Positions 44,019 to 54,895 of a stretch of DNA of 64,000 nucleotides are shown here, in pieces (the first letter of the stretch is position 1; each line of letters begins with the position of its first letter). The position numbers and the translations under genes are program-made. Below the pieces are notes generated by a model, which was not told the origin of the DNA, searched no databases, and saw only the letters and a list, made by a program, of their open reading frames with translations. The DNA is from CAZODA01 sp964578485 (GTDB lineage Bacteria; Bacteroidota; Bacteroidia; Bacteroidales; Marinilabiliaceae). Location of the stretch: positions 124,001 through 188,000 of the forward strand of contig CAZODA010000001.1 of assembly GCA_964578485.1 (NCBI GenBank). Direction: 5' to 3'.

Positions 44019-45443
44019 TTAATATCCCGGGTTTTGTTTCAGTTCCGGAGAAATATCAAGTTCTCTTTGCGGAAATGCCACCAAAATACGACTATCATTA
44101 TATGTAACTGTTCCAACGGAACTCGCAGGATGCTCAATATCTCTCTTATGACGTACTAAATCGAACATACGATGATTTTCTCCAAACAATTCTCTTCTTC
44201 TTTCATCTAAAATATCATCAAGAGTTACTGTTGCTGCATCTTCATAATTTAAAATCCTATTTTTTCTAACTTCATTATAATACCATACAGCTTCTTTTGC
44301 ATTGGCATAGCTGCCATTAAACAATTTAGCTTCAGCTGCGATATAATATACTTCCGCCAAGCGAATAATCTTGGGATTATTCATATACAAAGGAGTTGAA
44401 GCGCCGGATTGTCCTTCATATTTCATTGTATAATAGGCTTTATTATCTCCTTTATCATCCTTCTCTACTATAGATTTGGAGCGTATATCATCAGTTTGTG
44501 CCGTTAGCCATTCTTGAAATGCGTCGGAGGCAGCAAATTCGGCATATCCCTCAGGATGTGTATAATATCCTATGGAATTACGTTGAACGTTCATTGTTTC
44601 CGACATAAGCACTTCAAATAATGATTCGGAAGTGCCTGTATTTTTCCATGCACCTAGGAAATCTTCATAAGCATAAAGCTTATAAATTGCAGCCGCATCT
44701 GTTATTATCTCATGTGCATGTTTTAATGCATTATTGTAATCTTCAAGATATAAATAAGCCCTGCTCAACAAAGCTTTTGCAGCCCAATAATTAATTGCAC
44801 CCGAGCCATCAGCCTTATTCTTTGATAAAAGATCAAGAGATTTATTAAAATCTTCAAGAATAAAATCATATGTTTCCTTAAGAGTAGAACGTTTATATTT
44901 ATCAGCCACTCCATAAGACTCTTTACTTAAAATAATTCCTGAATTAGCTGCATTCATATCTGCTGCAACTGACGGCAACTGAGCATACATACGTGCCAAA
45001 TCAAAGTGCATTAAAGCTCTAATACTATAGAGTTGTCCAAGCAAATTATTATATTTTTCCGGGGATGAATCTTTATCTTCTATTTCATCAACAACCAATA
45101 AAATATTATTGACACGGGCAATAGCATAATAATGTGTTTGGAAAAATCCGGCTGCATGTCCGCTATTTGCATGAAGTTGATATAAATACACCGGTTGAAA
45201 GTGATTTACTGCTTCTACCATTTTTCCGTCTCCACCACGTCCATCGGCATAAATCCCAAAGTCGCCCGGGTATGAATATCTATCAACGAGGGTTCTGTAA
45301 ACCCCGTTTACTGCAAGTTGAAGATCCTCAACAGTTGATATTGCCTCGTCTCCCGGCAAACTTTCTGAGGGAGACTGATCAAGCTCATTTGAACATCCGC
45401 TTAGCAAAGCGATTGTTATAAAAATTGCAAATATTTTTTTCAT
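44019..45443 (-). CDS. SusD/RagB-family surface glycan-binding lipoprotein
   Basis: 474 residues with lipobox LLSGC (Cys 17). SusD features: LDQSPSESLPGDEAISTVEDLQLAVNGVYR at the N-terminus, TPR-like helices (LLGQLYSIRALMHFDLARMY, AKALLSRAYLYLEDYNNAL), and the C-terminal ILDERRRELFGENHRMFDLVRH block that is highly typical. It forms the lid of the SusC channel and binds the glycan at the cell surface. It follows susC by 19 bp. Together with the neighbouring pectinases, the ligand is probably a pectic oligosaccharide (inference). Confidence 0.95.
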   Translation of the reverse strand: MKKIFAIFITIALLSGCSNELDQSPSESLPGDEAISTVEDLQLAVNGVYRTLVDRYSYPGDFGIYADGRGGDGKMVEAVNHFQPVYLYQLHANSGHAAGFFQTHYYAIARVNNILLVVDEIEDKDSSPEKYNNLLGQLYSIRALMHFDLARMYAQLPSVAADMNAANSGIILSKESYGVADKYKRSTLKETYDFILEDFNKSLDLLSKNKADGSGAINYWAAKALLSRAYLYLEDYNNALKHAHEIITDAAAIYKLYAYEDFLGAWKNTGTSESLFEVLMSETMNVQRNSIGYYTHPEGYAEFAASDAFQEWLTAQTDDIRSKSIVEKDDKGDNKAYYTMKYEGQSGASTPLYMNNPKIIRLAEVYYIAAEAKLFNGSYANAKEAVWYYNEVRKNRILNYEDAATVTLDDILDERRRELFGENHRMFDLVRHKRDIEHPASSVGTVTYNDSRILVAFPQRELDISPELKQNPGY

Positions 45444-45462
45444 AAGATTCGAATTTTAGTGA

Positions 45463-48400
45463 TTAAAAATGAAGGTCAACCCCAAAAGTAAAGGTTCTTG
45501 CTAATGGGGTATCTACTGTTCTATAACCATTTAATGCAACTTCTAATTCCATATCCTTAGTAGCAGCATATAGGAAAGGCAGGTTATGAGCAGTAAAATT
45601 AACAGTCACATTATCGATACCTATAGAATTATACCATTGTTTTGGTAAAGAATAAAACAATGAAACTTCTTTCATTCTAACAAAATCGGTTGAATGTAAA
45701 TGTCGTGTTGACCACAAGTCAGGTCGTAAAGAATTATACAAAACAGGTCTTGGATTATCCACTATATCACCGGGTTTTGTCCAGTAATTACCTGCAACAT
45801 CTTTTGCAAGGTTGAAATTAAAGTTTCTAAGGCCATCATGATGAGTAAAATATCCCGGATAATCAAACAACTGGCCTCCAAATTGATATGTTAATAAAAC
45901 ATTAAGAGATAAACCTTTCCAGTTGAAAGAGTTATTAAAACCTCCCATTAAGCTTGGATAAGAAGCGCCTTGTGGGCCACGTTTTGCCTGACTATGGAAA
46001 TAAGTGAGATTGTCAGCTGTAGCCGGTTTTTCGGGATCTAAAAGGAATTGTGCGAGTCCGTTAGCAGGATCTACACCATGATAAACGGGGAAATAAAAAG
46101 TATATAAATCCAAACCTTCACGATATAAATACAAGTTTCCATCACCGGCAACTATATCTTCTCCATTAGGTAACTTTTCCACTGTAGCTTTCAATGTACT
46201 CAATGCAAGATTAGCATTCCATTTTACCTGACTGCTGAGTATGTCATAAGCAGACAATTCAACATCGATTCCTGTATTGGATATTTCTCCAATATTTCTC
46301 GTTGAAGAACTTACACCAGCAAGATAAGAAACGGGCATATCTAACAGAAGATCGGTTGTATATTTATTAAAATATTCTGCTGTAAGACTAAGCTTGTTCC
46401 AGAACACTAAATCTAAGCCAACATTAAAATTCTGACTTTTTTCCCAACCAAGATCAGGATTGGCAATTTGATAATAATAAATAGCAGGATTTCCGGCATA
46501 TTCGGAACCAAAATAGTACAATCCAAGATGTTCATATGAACCACCGGGGAGGTTACCATTTGTACCATATGAAGCACGTATTTTACCATCACTTATAAAA
46601 TCAATGTCAAAAAAGTTTTCCTGAGTGAAACGCCATGATCCGGAAACACTATAGAATATCCCCTGGCGATTATCTTTACCAAGTTGTGATGATTCATCGG
46701 AGCGCAGACTGGCACCAAAATAATAAGTATTATTATAATTATAATTTAGGTTGCCAAAGAAAGATCTCATAAATCTTTTATAAAATGCGCTTGTTGCATT
46801 TCTCGGTTGTCCGTTAGCTAATTCCTGAAGCTTAGGTGTTGAATAATCTGAAGCTGACATAAATTGAGACCTGTAAACATATTTTTGTGCTTCAAAACCT
46901 GCTAAGACATCAAGATTATGCAAATTATTAAAGGCTTTTGTATAATTCAACAAATTAGAAGTAGTTAAATTGTTTACTTCATTATCATCTCTTTCTCCAA
47001 GGCCATTTAGCGATGAACCATCTATTGAAGTCGGAGACCAAAAGTTTGCATGTCTTGTCATTATGAAGTCAAGCGAATTAATGGTTCTAAAGGTTAATTC
47101 AGGTAGAATTTGTACAGTAGCCGAAGCATTATTTATAGCACGATATGTTTTATTTTGTATATGTTGCTCGTCCTTTGAAATTGCCAGAAGAGCATTTTCA
47201 TATCTGCTGTCAAAACCTGCTTCTTTAACATAGTTACCATCATTGTCAAAGGCATACTTTGTAGGATTGGCAGAAAACACCAAACTCAATGGTGAAGCTG
47301 TTCCAATACCTTGTTCTTGATCGGTTTGGTCACTACCTCCAAATTGGTCTGTAAACGACATTTGCGATTTAAAGGCAAGATTTAACCATGGTCGTGCCTG
47401 ATTATCAAGATTAATTGTAGCTGTATATCTATCAAACTCACGGTTACGTACTATTCCTTCAACTTTTCTATATCCTAATGAAACATAGAAATTTGTTGTT
47501 TCACTACCACCACTAGCAGAAAATTGATAATCCTGATCCGTACCTCCATCATAGATTAAATCTCTCCAATTAGCTCCATTGGCAGACCTTTCTAACCAAG
47601 ACCAACTGGGATCAAACACCATTTCTTGCGACCATTCAAGGGCTTCTTTCTGAAGATCAGCATCCTGATAATAATCATCACCGGGCACTAAACCTCCAAA
47701 ATTATCCAAATAAAATCCCTCCAAAGCAGCTCTGTGATATTTTGCATATTCTTCACCACTCATCATTTGAAAGGAATTGCTAGCCATTTCCGACCATCCG
47801 ATATTAGTTTTGAAATGGAATTTAGTATCTCCCTTAGTTCCCTTTTTTGTTGTAATAATAATTACACCATTAGCTGCTCTTGAGCCATAAAGAGAGGCAG
47901 CCGCAGCATCCTTTAAAACGGTCATAGATGCAATGTCGTCAGGATTAAGAGATGACAATACGTTAATACTATTACGGGTTGTTGCATAATTACCTGTGAT
48001 GATGGGAACTCCATCAACAACATACAAAGGTGTTGTACTACCGGTTATCGAGCCTATTCCTCTAATTTGGATATCACCACTCGAACCCGGATCACCGGTT
48101 TCTGATGTAACCCTTACACCGGCAACCTTACCGGCAAGAGTTTTATCAATAGATTCAGAACGAGAACTAAGAATTTGATCAGTTCTCAAATTCGATGCCG
48201 ACCCTGTAAATGAAGCTTTTGTTGAAGTACCATAGGCAACAACAATTACCTCATCAACTGCAATAGCCGAACTTTCTAGCTGAACGTTTATCACTGTACG
48301 CCCGGCAATTTCCTGTTCTTGCGACAACATGCCTACAAAGGAAAATACTAAGGTTTCAGCATCGGCAGGAACATTTAAAGAATAATTACCATCTACCTGT

Positions 48401-48564
48401 GTTATTGTACCAATAGTTGATCCTTTTAAAAATACAGATGCACCAGGTATGGGCATTCCATCATCACTTCCCGTGACTGTTCCTGTAATGGTTCTTGTTT
48501 GAGCCAATATGCTACTAAGCCCAAAAGCCATTACGAACGAAAGTGCCAAAAGAGCTTTCTTCAT
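45463..48564 (-). CDS. SusC/RagA-type TonB-linked outer membrane transporter
   Basis: 1033 residues. After the signal peptide come a carboxypeptidase-regulatory-like domain (RTITGTVTGSDDGMPIPGAS, ~23-105), the TonB-box/plug region (VVVAYGTSTKASFTGS; SIDKTLAGKVAGVRV; IQIRGIGSITGSTTPLYVVDG; VLKDAAAASLYGSRAANGVI, all SusC hallmarks), and a long beta-barrel ending in an aromatic residue (FGVDLHF). It imports oligosaccharides with TonB energy, paired with the SusD protein 19 bp downstream. A 607-bp upstream spacer carries a possible operator. Confidence 0.95.
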   Translation of the reverse strand: MKKALLALSFVMAFGLSSILAQTRTITGTVTGSDDGMPIPGASVFLKGSTIGTITQVDGNYSLNVPADAETLVFSFVGMLSQEQEIAGRTVINVQLESSAIAVDEVIVVAYGTSTKASFTGSASNLRTDQILSSRSESIDKTLAGKVAGVRVTSETGDPGSSGDIQIRGIGSITGSTTPLYVVDGVPIITGNYATTRNSINVLSSLNPDDIASMTVLKDAAAASLYGSRAANGVIIITTKKGTKGDTKFHFKTNIGWSEMASNSFQMMSGEEYAKYHRAALEGFYLDNFGGLVPGDDYYQDADLQKEALEWSQEMVFDPSWSWLERSANGANWRDLIYDGGTDQDYQFSASGGSETTNFYVSLGYRKVEGIVRNREFDRYTATINLDNQARPWLNLAFKSQMSFTDQFGGSDQTDQEQGIGTASPLSLVFSANPTKYAFDNDGNYVKEAGFDSRYENALLAISKDEQHIQNKTYRAINNASATVQILPELTFRTINSLDFIMTRHANFWSPTSIDGSSLNGLGERDDNEVNNLTTSNLLNYTKAFNNLHNLDVLAGFEAQKYVYRSQFMSASDYSTPKLQELANGQPRNATSAFYKRFMRSFFGNLNYNYNNTYYFGASLRSDESSQLGKDNRQGIFYSVSGSWRFTQENFFDIDFISDGKIRASYGTNGNLPGGSYEHLGLYYFGSEYAGNPAIYYYQIANPDLGWEKSQNFNVGLDLVFWNKLSLTAEYFNKYTTDLLLDMPVSYLAGVSSSTRNIGEISNTGIDVELSAYDILSSQVKWNANLALSTLKATVEKLPNGEDIVAGDGNLYLYREGLDLYTFYFPVYHGVDPANGLAQFLLDPEKPATADNLTYFHSQAKRGPQGASYPSLMGGFNNSFNWKGLSLNVLLTYQFGGQLFDYPGYFTHHDGLRNFNFNLAKDVAGNYWTKPGDIVDNPRPVLYNSLRPDLWSTRHLHSTDFVRMKEVSLFYSLPKQWYNSIGIDNVTVNFTAHNLPFLYAATKDMELEVALNGYRTVDTPLARTFTFGVDLHF

Positions 48565-49171
48565 AAAGTCAAAAGTTTAAGTTAATAAATAAAACAATTA
48601 ATATATTTAAGATTAAAATCATTCTGTTTATAAGCGATTAACAATAAAAGTGTACTTAAAAGTTTCCAATTTGAAACATTAAAGTACAGCAATAGTGAAA
48701 TCTAATTAATCTCTTTCAGATTTTTATCATATCTATATTAATAACAATAAAATCTGTACTTATCAATATAAGATTGAAAAAAATCAAACTCAATTAAATA
48801 AAAAAGGGAAGGGCTTTTTAATTACAAATTTTAATGCTGATAACAAAGATTTACAATAAATTTTATGCTATCAATATTTTTTTATGGGAAGGCATAATAT
48901 TTAATAATCAGCGCTAAATAGGCTTATCTATAACATAACAACATTTCAAATTATCGCAAATAATAATTTAAGAATAACAAAAATAGTATTTTTTTTAAAT
49001 AATCATAACAAAAAATAACTATTTGCATAGTAAATAGTAAAAACTATATTCCTTAAAAAAAAATGAGTCTTCCTTTTTGATTTTAAAAAGGCAAATTTAA
49101 ATTTATATTCCGGTATTTTTGACAAAAATATTTTCTGTAGGCCTAGCATCAACAATGTATCAATGTTTTGT
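48565..49171. promoter_or_regulatory. Upstream region of susC; no gene seen
   Basis: About 600 bp of AT-rich sequence between the TolC-like stop and susC. At 48652-48687 there is an imperfect inverted repeat (GTACTT...AAGTAC outside, GTTTC-CAATTT-GAAAC inside), about 90 bp before the susC start, a reasonable candidate for an HTCS operator. Nothing else could be supported. Confidence 0.35.
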
Positions 49172-50515
49172 TTATCCGGGAATTCTAAGCATAAACTCAT
49201 CTAATTGTCCACTAAGTATCAGCAGAGATAATTCGAGCATTTTTGACTGATACAATGCATCAAGTGCACGATCAACAGCGTTAATATAGCTCAGTTGAAA
49301 TTCTCTAAATCCTAATCCCGAGAGCACTCCGAGTTCATATCTTTCGAGAGCAAGGTCAAGATTAACACCTGACACCTCCATATTCTTCATTTCAAAATCA
49401 ATCATCAACAAGTTATTAATATAGGTATTATACAAGGTATGTAGTTCGCTCATAACTTGCAACTTAATATCTTCAAGGGATAACTTCTCGTTTTCTCTCA
49501 GTATTTTTGCATTTTTAATCATTCTGTTTACCTGAAAGCCATTAAAGATATTCATTGAAGCCTCTACTCCATAATTAAAACCATGAGATTTTGTAAAGGT
49601 TGCGATACCAGCTGGCGATTCAGACCGATTATATGTATATCCTGTAACAAGGTCGAGATTTGGGAATCTATTTGCTCTTGCCATTTTAATTTCAGTATCT
49701 GAAATTTCTATTCCCATTAATGAGGCCAATATTGAAGAGTTATTCTCACTAGTCATAAGTTCGAGGTCATCACGATTAAGTGGCGTACCTAAAATAATAG
49801 TATCGGACACATATTTAGTTACAAGTAAATCTTGATTAATGAGTTTATTCAATTTAATATATGCATTTTTCAGCAATTCATCCTGTCTTACTATATATGA
49901 GCTATCGGCATTAAAATCAAGTTGTGCGTGTTGCAGGTCCATTCCCGAGGCAGAACCTATATTAACTTGTTCTGTAATTATTCTGAATCTTTCTTTAGAT
50001 AATTCCATTAATTTTCTTGCAGCTCCAACTCTATGCTCCTGAACAACAATCCTATAATATTGATCGCTAATATCTAATATTAAATTTTCAATCATTTGTC
50101 TTGTTCTAAGCTCGCTTAATGATAGTTGCAAGCCACTTCGCTTATATGATGCAAACATACCAAGGCCGTCAAATACGCGCCAAGAAGCATTAATGCCGGC
50201 TCCTATATTTTCAGAATGCACATCACTAAAGGCACGTTGTTCACCTCCATCAAAAGCAGTAACTCTTTCCTGATTAGTTTTTGACTCATTATATCTTCCC
50301 GATGCTCCAACTGAAGGTAAAAATGGCTGTAAAGAATGATTATTGGCTGAAATTATTTGTTGATTCATCAGTATTTGAACAGAAGGGTTTTCTTCAAGGC
50401 CTTTATCAATTAACTCTGATAAAGTTAAGAGATTTTGTGCCGGCGCATAAGAACAAAACATCCAACAAAAAATCACTAGGACATTAATAAGCTTTATTAT
50501 AAATTTAAATTTCAT
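49172..50515 (-). CDS. TolC-family outer membrane efflux protein
   Basis: 447 residues with a signal peptide (INVLVIFCWMFCSYAPA). The OEP pattern is repeated twice: LSELIDKGLEENPSVQILMNQ then SVGASGRYNESKTN in the first half, and RANRFPNLDLVTGYTYN in the second, with long helices between. It forms the outer-membrane duct of the tripartite pump encoded immediately upstream (71 bp after the RND gene). Substrates are unknown. Confidence 0.9.
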   Translation of the reverse strand: MKFKFIIKLINVLVIFCWMFCSYAPAQNLLTLSELIDKGLEENPSVQILMNQQIISANNHSLQPFLPSVGASGRYNESKTNQERVTAFDGGEQRAFSDVHSENIGAGINASWRVFDGLGMFASYKRSGLQLSLSELRTRQMIENLILDISDQYYRIVVQEHRVGAARKLMELSKERFRIITEQVNIGSASGMDLQHAQLDFNADSSYIVRQDELLKNAYIKLNKLINQDLLVTKYVSDTIILGTPLNRDDLELMTSENNSSILASLMGIEISDTEIKMARANRFPNLDLVTGYTYNRSESPAGIATFTKSHGFNYGVEASMNIFNGFQVNRMIKNAKILRENEKLSLEDIKLQVMSELHTLYNTYINNLLMIDFEMKNMEVSGVNLDLALERYELGVLSGLGFREFQLSYINAVDRALDALYQSKMLELSLLILSGQLDEFMLRIPG

Positions 50516-50586
50516 TTATTAGAGATTTGATATAAAAATTTATTTATGGAACAACTCTTTAGCAATTTATTAATAAGCTAATAGTA

Positions 50587-53500
50587 TTAAGCAGCATCAC
50601 TTATATTAGAAACAGCTTTAGTTTTTTCTGAAACAAAGGAATAGATTACCGGTATCACATAAAGTGTTAAAAAAGTAGAAAGTGATAAGCCACCCACAAC
50701 AGCGATACCCATTGAAACACGACTTTCGGCACCAGCGCCCCATGCCATTGCCATTGGCAATATTCCTAATATTGTAGAAATACTTGTCATTAAAATAGGT
50801 CTGAAACGAGCTGCTGCAGCCTCTCTGATAGCCTCATAAACAGGTAAACCTGCTGCTTTTCTCTGGTTAGCAAATTCCACCATAAGGATACCATTTTTTG
50901 ATACCAGTCCTATTAACATTATAATCCCTATTTGGCTAAAAATATTTAATGTTTGTCCAAAGTACCATAAGGAAAGCAAGGCTCCAAGCAAGGCAAAAGG
51001 TACAGACAGCATAATAATAAAAGGATCTCTGAAACTTTCAAACTGAGCTGCTAAAACCAGATAAATTAATATCAAGGCCAAGACAAAAGCAAAAAGTAAG
51101 CTTGAGGTACTTTCTACAAAATCTTTTGAGTCGCCGGCCAATTCAGTACTAAAGGTATCGTCCAGAACTCTCGCGGCTATTCTATCCATTTCCTCTAATC
51201 CGTCACCCAGGGTATATCCTTTTGCCAATCCTGCTGACACTGTAGCAGCAACAAATCTATTATATCTAAACAATTGTGGTGGTGCGCTACTTTCTTCCAT
51301 AGTAACCAGATTGTCGAGTTGAATAAGTTCTCCTGATCGATTCCTCACATTAAGGGAAGCAATATCGGCGGGACGATTTCTATTTTCTCTTTCAATTTCT
51401 CCAATAATATAATATTGTTTCCCATTCATAATATAATAAGCCATCCGCTGGCCGCTCAATGTAAGCTGCAGGGTTTGTGCAATATCCTGAACAGAAACAC
51501 CCAACAATGCTGCCTTTTCACGGTCAATATTAATTCTCAATTCCGGTTTGGAAAATTTTAAGTTAACATCATAATTCTGAAAATATTTACTTTGACTGAC
51601 TTCTTCCATAAAAATGGGAAGGAATTCTTTTAATTTTTCAAGATTTTGTGCTTGCAAAACATACTGAACCGGCAAGCCTCCCCTTCTTCCTCCAAAGGTT
51701 TGCTGCTGGGTTACAAAGCTTCTTGCACCTGTAAGATCGCGTATTTCCATAGCCAGATCATCAGCAATTTCCTGTTGAGTGCGACTACGATCTTTAGCTT
51801 CAGTTAATGTAACATTAAAATTAGCAGCATTATTATTCCACATTCCTACTACCTGAAATATGCTTTGTGTTTCCGGTACTTTCTCCATAACCAGATATGC
51901 CAGTTCATCGGTATATCTAAGTGTATAATCAAAGGTAGCCCCTTCAGGAGCAGTAGAGCTTATATTTATCTGGGCACGATCTTCCATAGGAGCCATTTCA
52001 GATGGGATTGAAATCCACAATACTATTATTATAATAATGGATGCTATCATAATAATCGGCGTTAGATACCATCTTTTCATGAATTTTTCCAATGAACGAC
52101 GATATATCCCTGTCAGCCAAATGAAGAAAGGTTCTGTTGCTCTATAAAAGGCATTATGCCCTTTATCTCTTTTCTTCATAATACGAGACGACAACATTGG
52201 CGTAAGTGTAAGAGCTGCAAACGATGAAATAATAACAGCCCCGGCAATTACTATACTAAATTCTCTAAAAAGCCGTCCTGTTACTCCTTGCAAAAACACA
52301 ATGGGAAAGAATACAGCTACTAAAGTGATAGTAGTGGCTATAACAGCAAAAAAGACTTCCGCGGTTCCTTCTATACCGGCATTTATAGGGTCTAATCCTT
52401 TTTCAATTTTAGTATAGATATTCTCCATTACGAGAATAGCGTCGTCCACCACCAGACCGATAGAAAGTACAACAGCAAGGAAAGTTAAGACATTAATTGT
52501 AAATCCGGCCATATACATTATAAAGAAGGCTCCTATAAGTGAAACCGGTATTGCAATAACGGGAATGATTGTTGTTCTCCAATCGCGCAAAAACAAAAAT
52601 ATAACCAAGACTACAAGAATAAAGGCCATATAAATGGTTTGCTGCACTTCATTAATTGAATCTCGGATATATTGAGTATTATCAAATCCCACTTCAGCAA
52701 TAATATCTGCAGGTAAATCTCGTCTTAATTCTTCAAGTCTAACAAGTGCTTCATCTACAATAGAAATATAATTGGCACCCGGTTGAGGGATCAAAACATT
52801 ATTAACCATTGGCACCCCGTTCATTTTAAGGATGCTGCGCATATTTTCCGCTTCAATAACGGTACGTCCTAAATTTTCAAAACGGACAACACGATCTCCA
52901 TCCTGATAAACTACGAGGCGGTTAAAATCATCAATAGAAGTAAAACGCCCCATTGTTCTCACGGTCAGTTCTATATTATCACCTTCGATACTTCCTGATG
53001 GCAGTTCGATATTTTCTCGATTCAAGGCATTTCTAACATCCACCGGGGTCAAGCCATAAGCAGCAAGTTTTGCAGGATCCATCCACATTCGTACAGCAAA
53101 ACGTTTAGCTCCCCAGGTCATAACCTCACTTACACCGGGTATTGTTTGTAATCTCTCTTTAAAGTTTACTTCTGCAAATTCTGTTAAATCAATTAAAGAT
53201 CTTGACTCACTACGTATTGATATTGAAAAAATTGGCTGAGCATCAGCATCTGCCTTTCTAACTGTTGGAGGATCTGCATCAGGTGGTAATCTCCGCATAA
53301 CTCCCGACACTTTATCACGAACATCATTTGCTGCAGTTTCCAGATCTACTTCAAGGTCAAATTCTACAGTTATTCTACTACTTCCATCCCTACTTGAGCT
53401 TGAAATACTTCTAATACCCGGTATTCCATTAATAGCTTGTTCCAGTGGTTCTGTTATCTGTGTTTCTATAACATCAGCATTTGCTCCAACATAGCCGGTA

Positions 53501-53643
53501 GATACAGAAACAATAGGTTGATCAACACTTGGGAAGTCACGTACTCCGAGGTAACTATATCCAATAATTCCAATTATCACGATAAACAAATTCATGACAA
53601 TGGCTAAAACCGGCCGTTTTATACTTATCGACGATAAACTCAT
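50587..53643 (-). CDS. RND efflux pump, inner membrane permease (AcrB/MexB type)
   Basis: 1018 residues, typical HAE-1 length. N-terminal ISIKRPVLAIVMNLFIVIIG, periplasmic porter region (ETQITEPLEQAINGIPGIRSISS), and GLVVDDAILVMENI with the two adjacent Asp of the proton-relay site in TM4. There are twelve predicted TM helices in two blocks, and the C-terminal block has FSQIGIIMLIGLVSKNGILMVEFAN and GAGAESRVSMGIAVVGG. It exports hydrophobic or amphiphilic compounds by proton antiport, together with the adaptor (upstream, 184-bp gap) and the TolC-like channel (downstream). Confidence 0.95.
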   Translation of the reverse strand: MSLSSISIKRPVLAIVMNLFIVIIGIIGYSYLGVRDFPSVDQPIVSVSTGYVGANADVIETQITEPLEQAINGIPGIRSISSSSRDGSSRITVEFDLEVDLETAANDVRDKVSGVMRRLPPDADPPTVRKADADAQPIFSISIRSESRSLIDLTEFAEVNFKERLQTIPGVSEVMTWGAKRFAVRMWMDPAKLAAYGLTPVDVRNALNRENIELPSGSIEGDNIELTVRTMGRFTSIDDFNRLVVYQDGDRVVRFENLGRTVIEAENMRSILKMNGVPMVNNVLIPQPGANYISIVDEALVRLEELRRDLPADIIAEVGFDNTQYIRDSINEVQQTIYMAFILVVLVIFLFLRDWRTTIIPVIAIPVSLIGAFFIMYMAGFTINVLTFLAVVLSIGLVVDDAILVMENIYTKIEKGLDPINAGIEGTAEVFFAVIATTITLVAVFFPIVFLQGVTGRLFREFSIVIAGAVIISSFAALTLTPMLSSRIMKKRDKGHNAFYRATEPFFIWLTGIYRRSLEKFMKRWYLTPIIMIASIIIIIVLWISIPSEMAPMEDRAQINISSTAPEGATFDYTLRYTDELAYLVMEKVPETQSIFQVVGMWNNNAANFNVTLTEAKDRSRTQQEIADDLAMEIRDLTGARSFVTQQQTFGGRRGGLPVQYVLQAQNLEKLKEFLPIFMEEVSQSKYFQNYDVNLKFSKPELRINIDREKAALLGVSVQDIAQTLQLTLSGQRMAYYIMNGKQYYIIGEIERENRNRPADIASLNVRNRSGELIQLDNLVTMEESSAPPQLFRYNRFVAATVSAGLAKGYTLGDGLEEMDRIAARVLDDTFSTELAGDSKDFVESTSSLLFAFVLALILIYLVLAAQFESFRDPFIIMLSVPFALLGALLSLWYFGQTLNIFSQIGIIMLIGLVSKNGILMVEFANQRKAAGLPVYEAIREAAAARFRPILMTSISTILGILPMAMAWGAGAESRVSMGIAVVGGLSLSTFLTLYVIPVIYSFVSEKTKAVSNISDAA

Positions 53644-53827
53644 TTTATTATCTTGTCAATTTTCAATAAACATATAAACTATCAAATCTCAGTTTTTACA
53701 ACATTCATTTTAAATGTTCAAAGCTATAACTCACATGTAGCAAAAAATAAAATTCGATCTCATAAATTATCCTTATATTAATTTAATAACCAAAAAACAA
53801 TTATAAGGTTTTTGTTCAGGGCTTTTA

Positions 53828-54895
53828 TTATTCCAAATTTTTAAGGGTAACAGGCATACCTGTTCTTAATTGAAGAATACCACTTGTTATAATAGTATCA
53901 CCTATTGCAAGTCCTTCACTCACTGATATCATATTTTCAGTTCTATTTCCTGTAACAATGGGAAGCTGAATGGCATTACCATTACGATAAACAAAAATCA
54001 AGTCCCCGTCCATTTGGGGAATAATTGCTTCTGTAGGAACCAACATCACATTTTCATCTCTGCTAATTACAATTCTTATATCAGTAAACATCCCGGGCAA
54101 AAGTTTCTGATCTTCGTTTGAAAACCATGCTCTAAGGTTTATTGATCTGGTACCTGTATCAACAGAAGGATCAATAGCATAGACCTTTGCTTCAAAAACC
54201 TCATCAAAACCGGAAACATTAAAATATGCAGTCCTTCCTGTCAAACCGTATGCTTGGTAACGTTCAGGAATTGAAAATTCTAAGCGCAAAGGACTTATCC
54301 TAACAAGGCGTGCTATTCTGTTTCCCGGTTGAAGCCAAGCACCCGGACTTGCATATCTAAATCCTATTGTACCATCAAAAGGTGCACGAATATTAGTTTT
54401 TTCAATCCTTGTATCAAGCAATTTAATTTCAGCTTCTATAACCAACAGATCTGTTTGCACCTTATCAAAGACCTCGCGACTAATTGCTTCTTTTTCCAAC
54501 AACACTTTCTGGCGTTCAAATGTCTGCTGAATCAGTTTGCGCTGGTGAATAGCCTTATCTCTTTGAGCCTGTAATTCAGAATCATCAATTCGCACCAACA
54601 AATCTCCCCTTTTTACTTTTGTTCCCTCTTCAAAATGCACAGAATAGATCAATCCTGAAATTTCTGTTGACACATCCACTTCTTCACTGGCAATTAATGA
54701 ACCGGCGGCTCTAATAGTATTTTCCATAACACCGGGAGTTAACAATACTGCAGAAACCGATAAATCAGATTCCCGATTCGATGTTAGCTGACTTTGTTCA
54801 TCGCGAGTAAAAAAACCAATCCTTGGAATTATAATAATTCCAAGGATGATAATAAGCAATGCTATTTGAATAGTTCTTTTTAATGACTTTTTCAT
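53828..54895 (-). CDS. RND efflux periplasmic adaptor (membrane fusion protein)
   Basis: 355 residues. An N-terminal membrane anchor (TIQIALLIIILGIIIIPRIG) is followed by a lipoyl-like half (IYSVHFEEGTKVKRGDLLVRIDDSEL), a short alpha-hairpin, the returning half (IRAPFDGTIGFRYASPGAWLQPG), and beta-barrel and proximal domains (VPTEAIIPQMDGDLIFVYRNG). It links the RND pump to the outer-membrane channel and is the first gene of the three-gene efflux operon. Confidence 0.9.
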   Translation of the reverse strand: MKKSLKRTIQIALLIIILGIIIIPRIGFFTRDEQSQLTSNRESDLSVSAVLLTPGVMENTIRAAGSLIASEEVDVSTEISGLIYSVHFEEGTKVKRGDLLVRIDDSELQAQRDKAIHQRKLIQQTFERQKVLLEKEAISREVFDKVQTDLLVIEAEIKLLDTRIEKTNIRAPFDGTIGFRYASPGAWLQPGNRIARLVRISPLRLEFSIPERYQAYGLTGRTAYFNVSGFDEVFEAKVYAIDPSVDTGTRSINLRAWFSNEDQKLLPGMFTDIRIVISRDENVMLVPTEAIIPQMDGDLIFVYRNGNAIQLPIVTGNRTENMISVSEGLAIGDTIITSGILQLRTGMPVTLKNLE

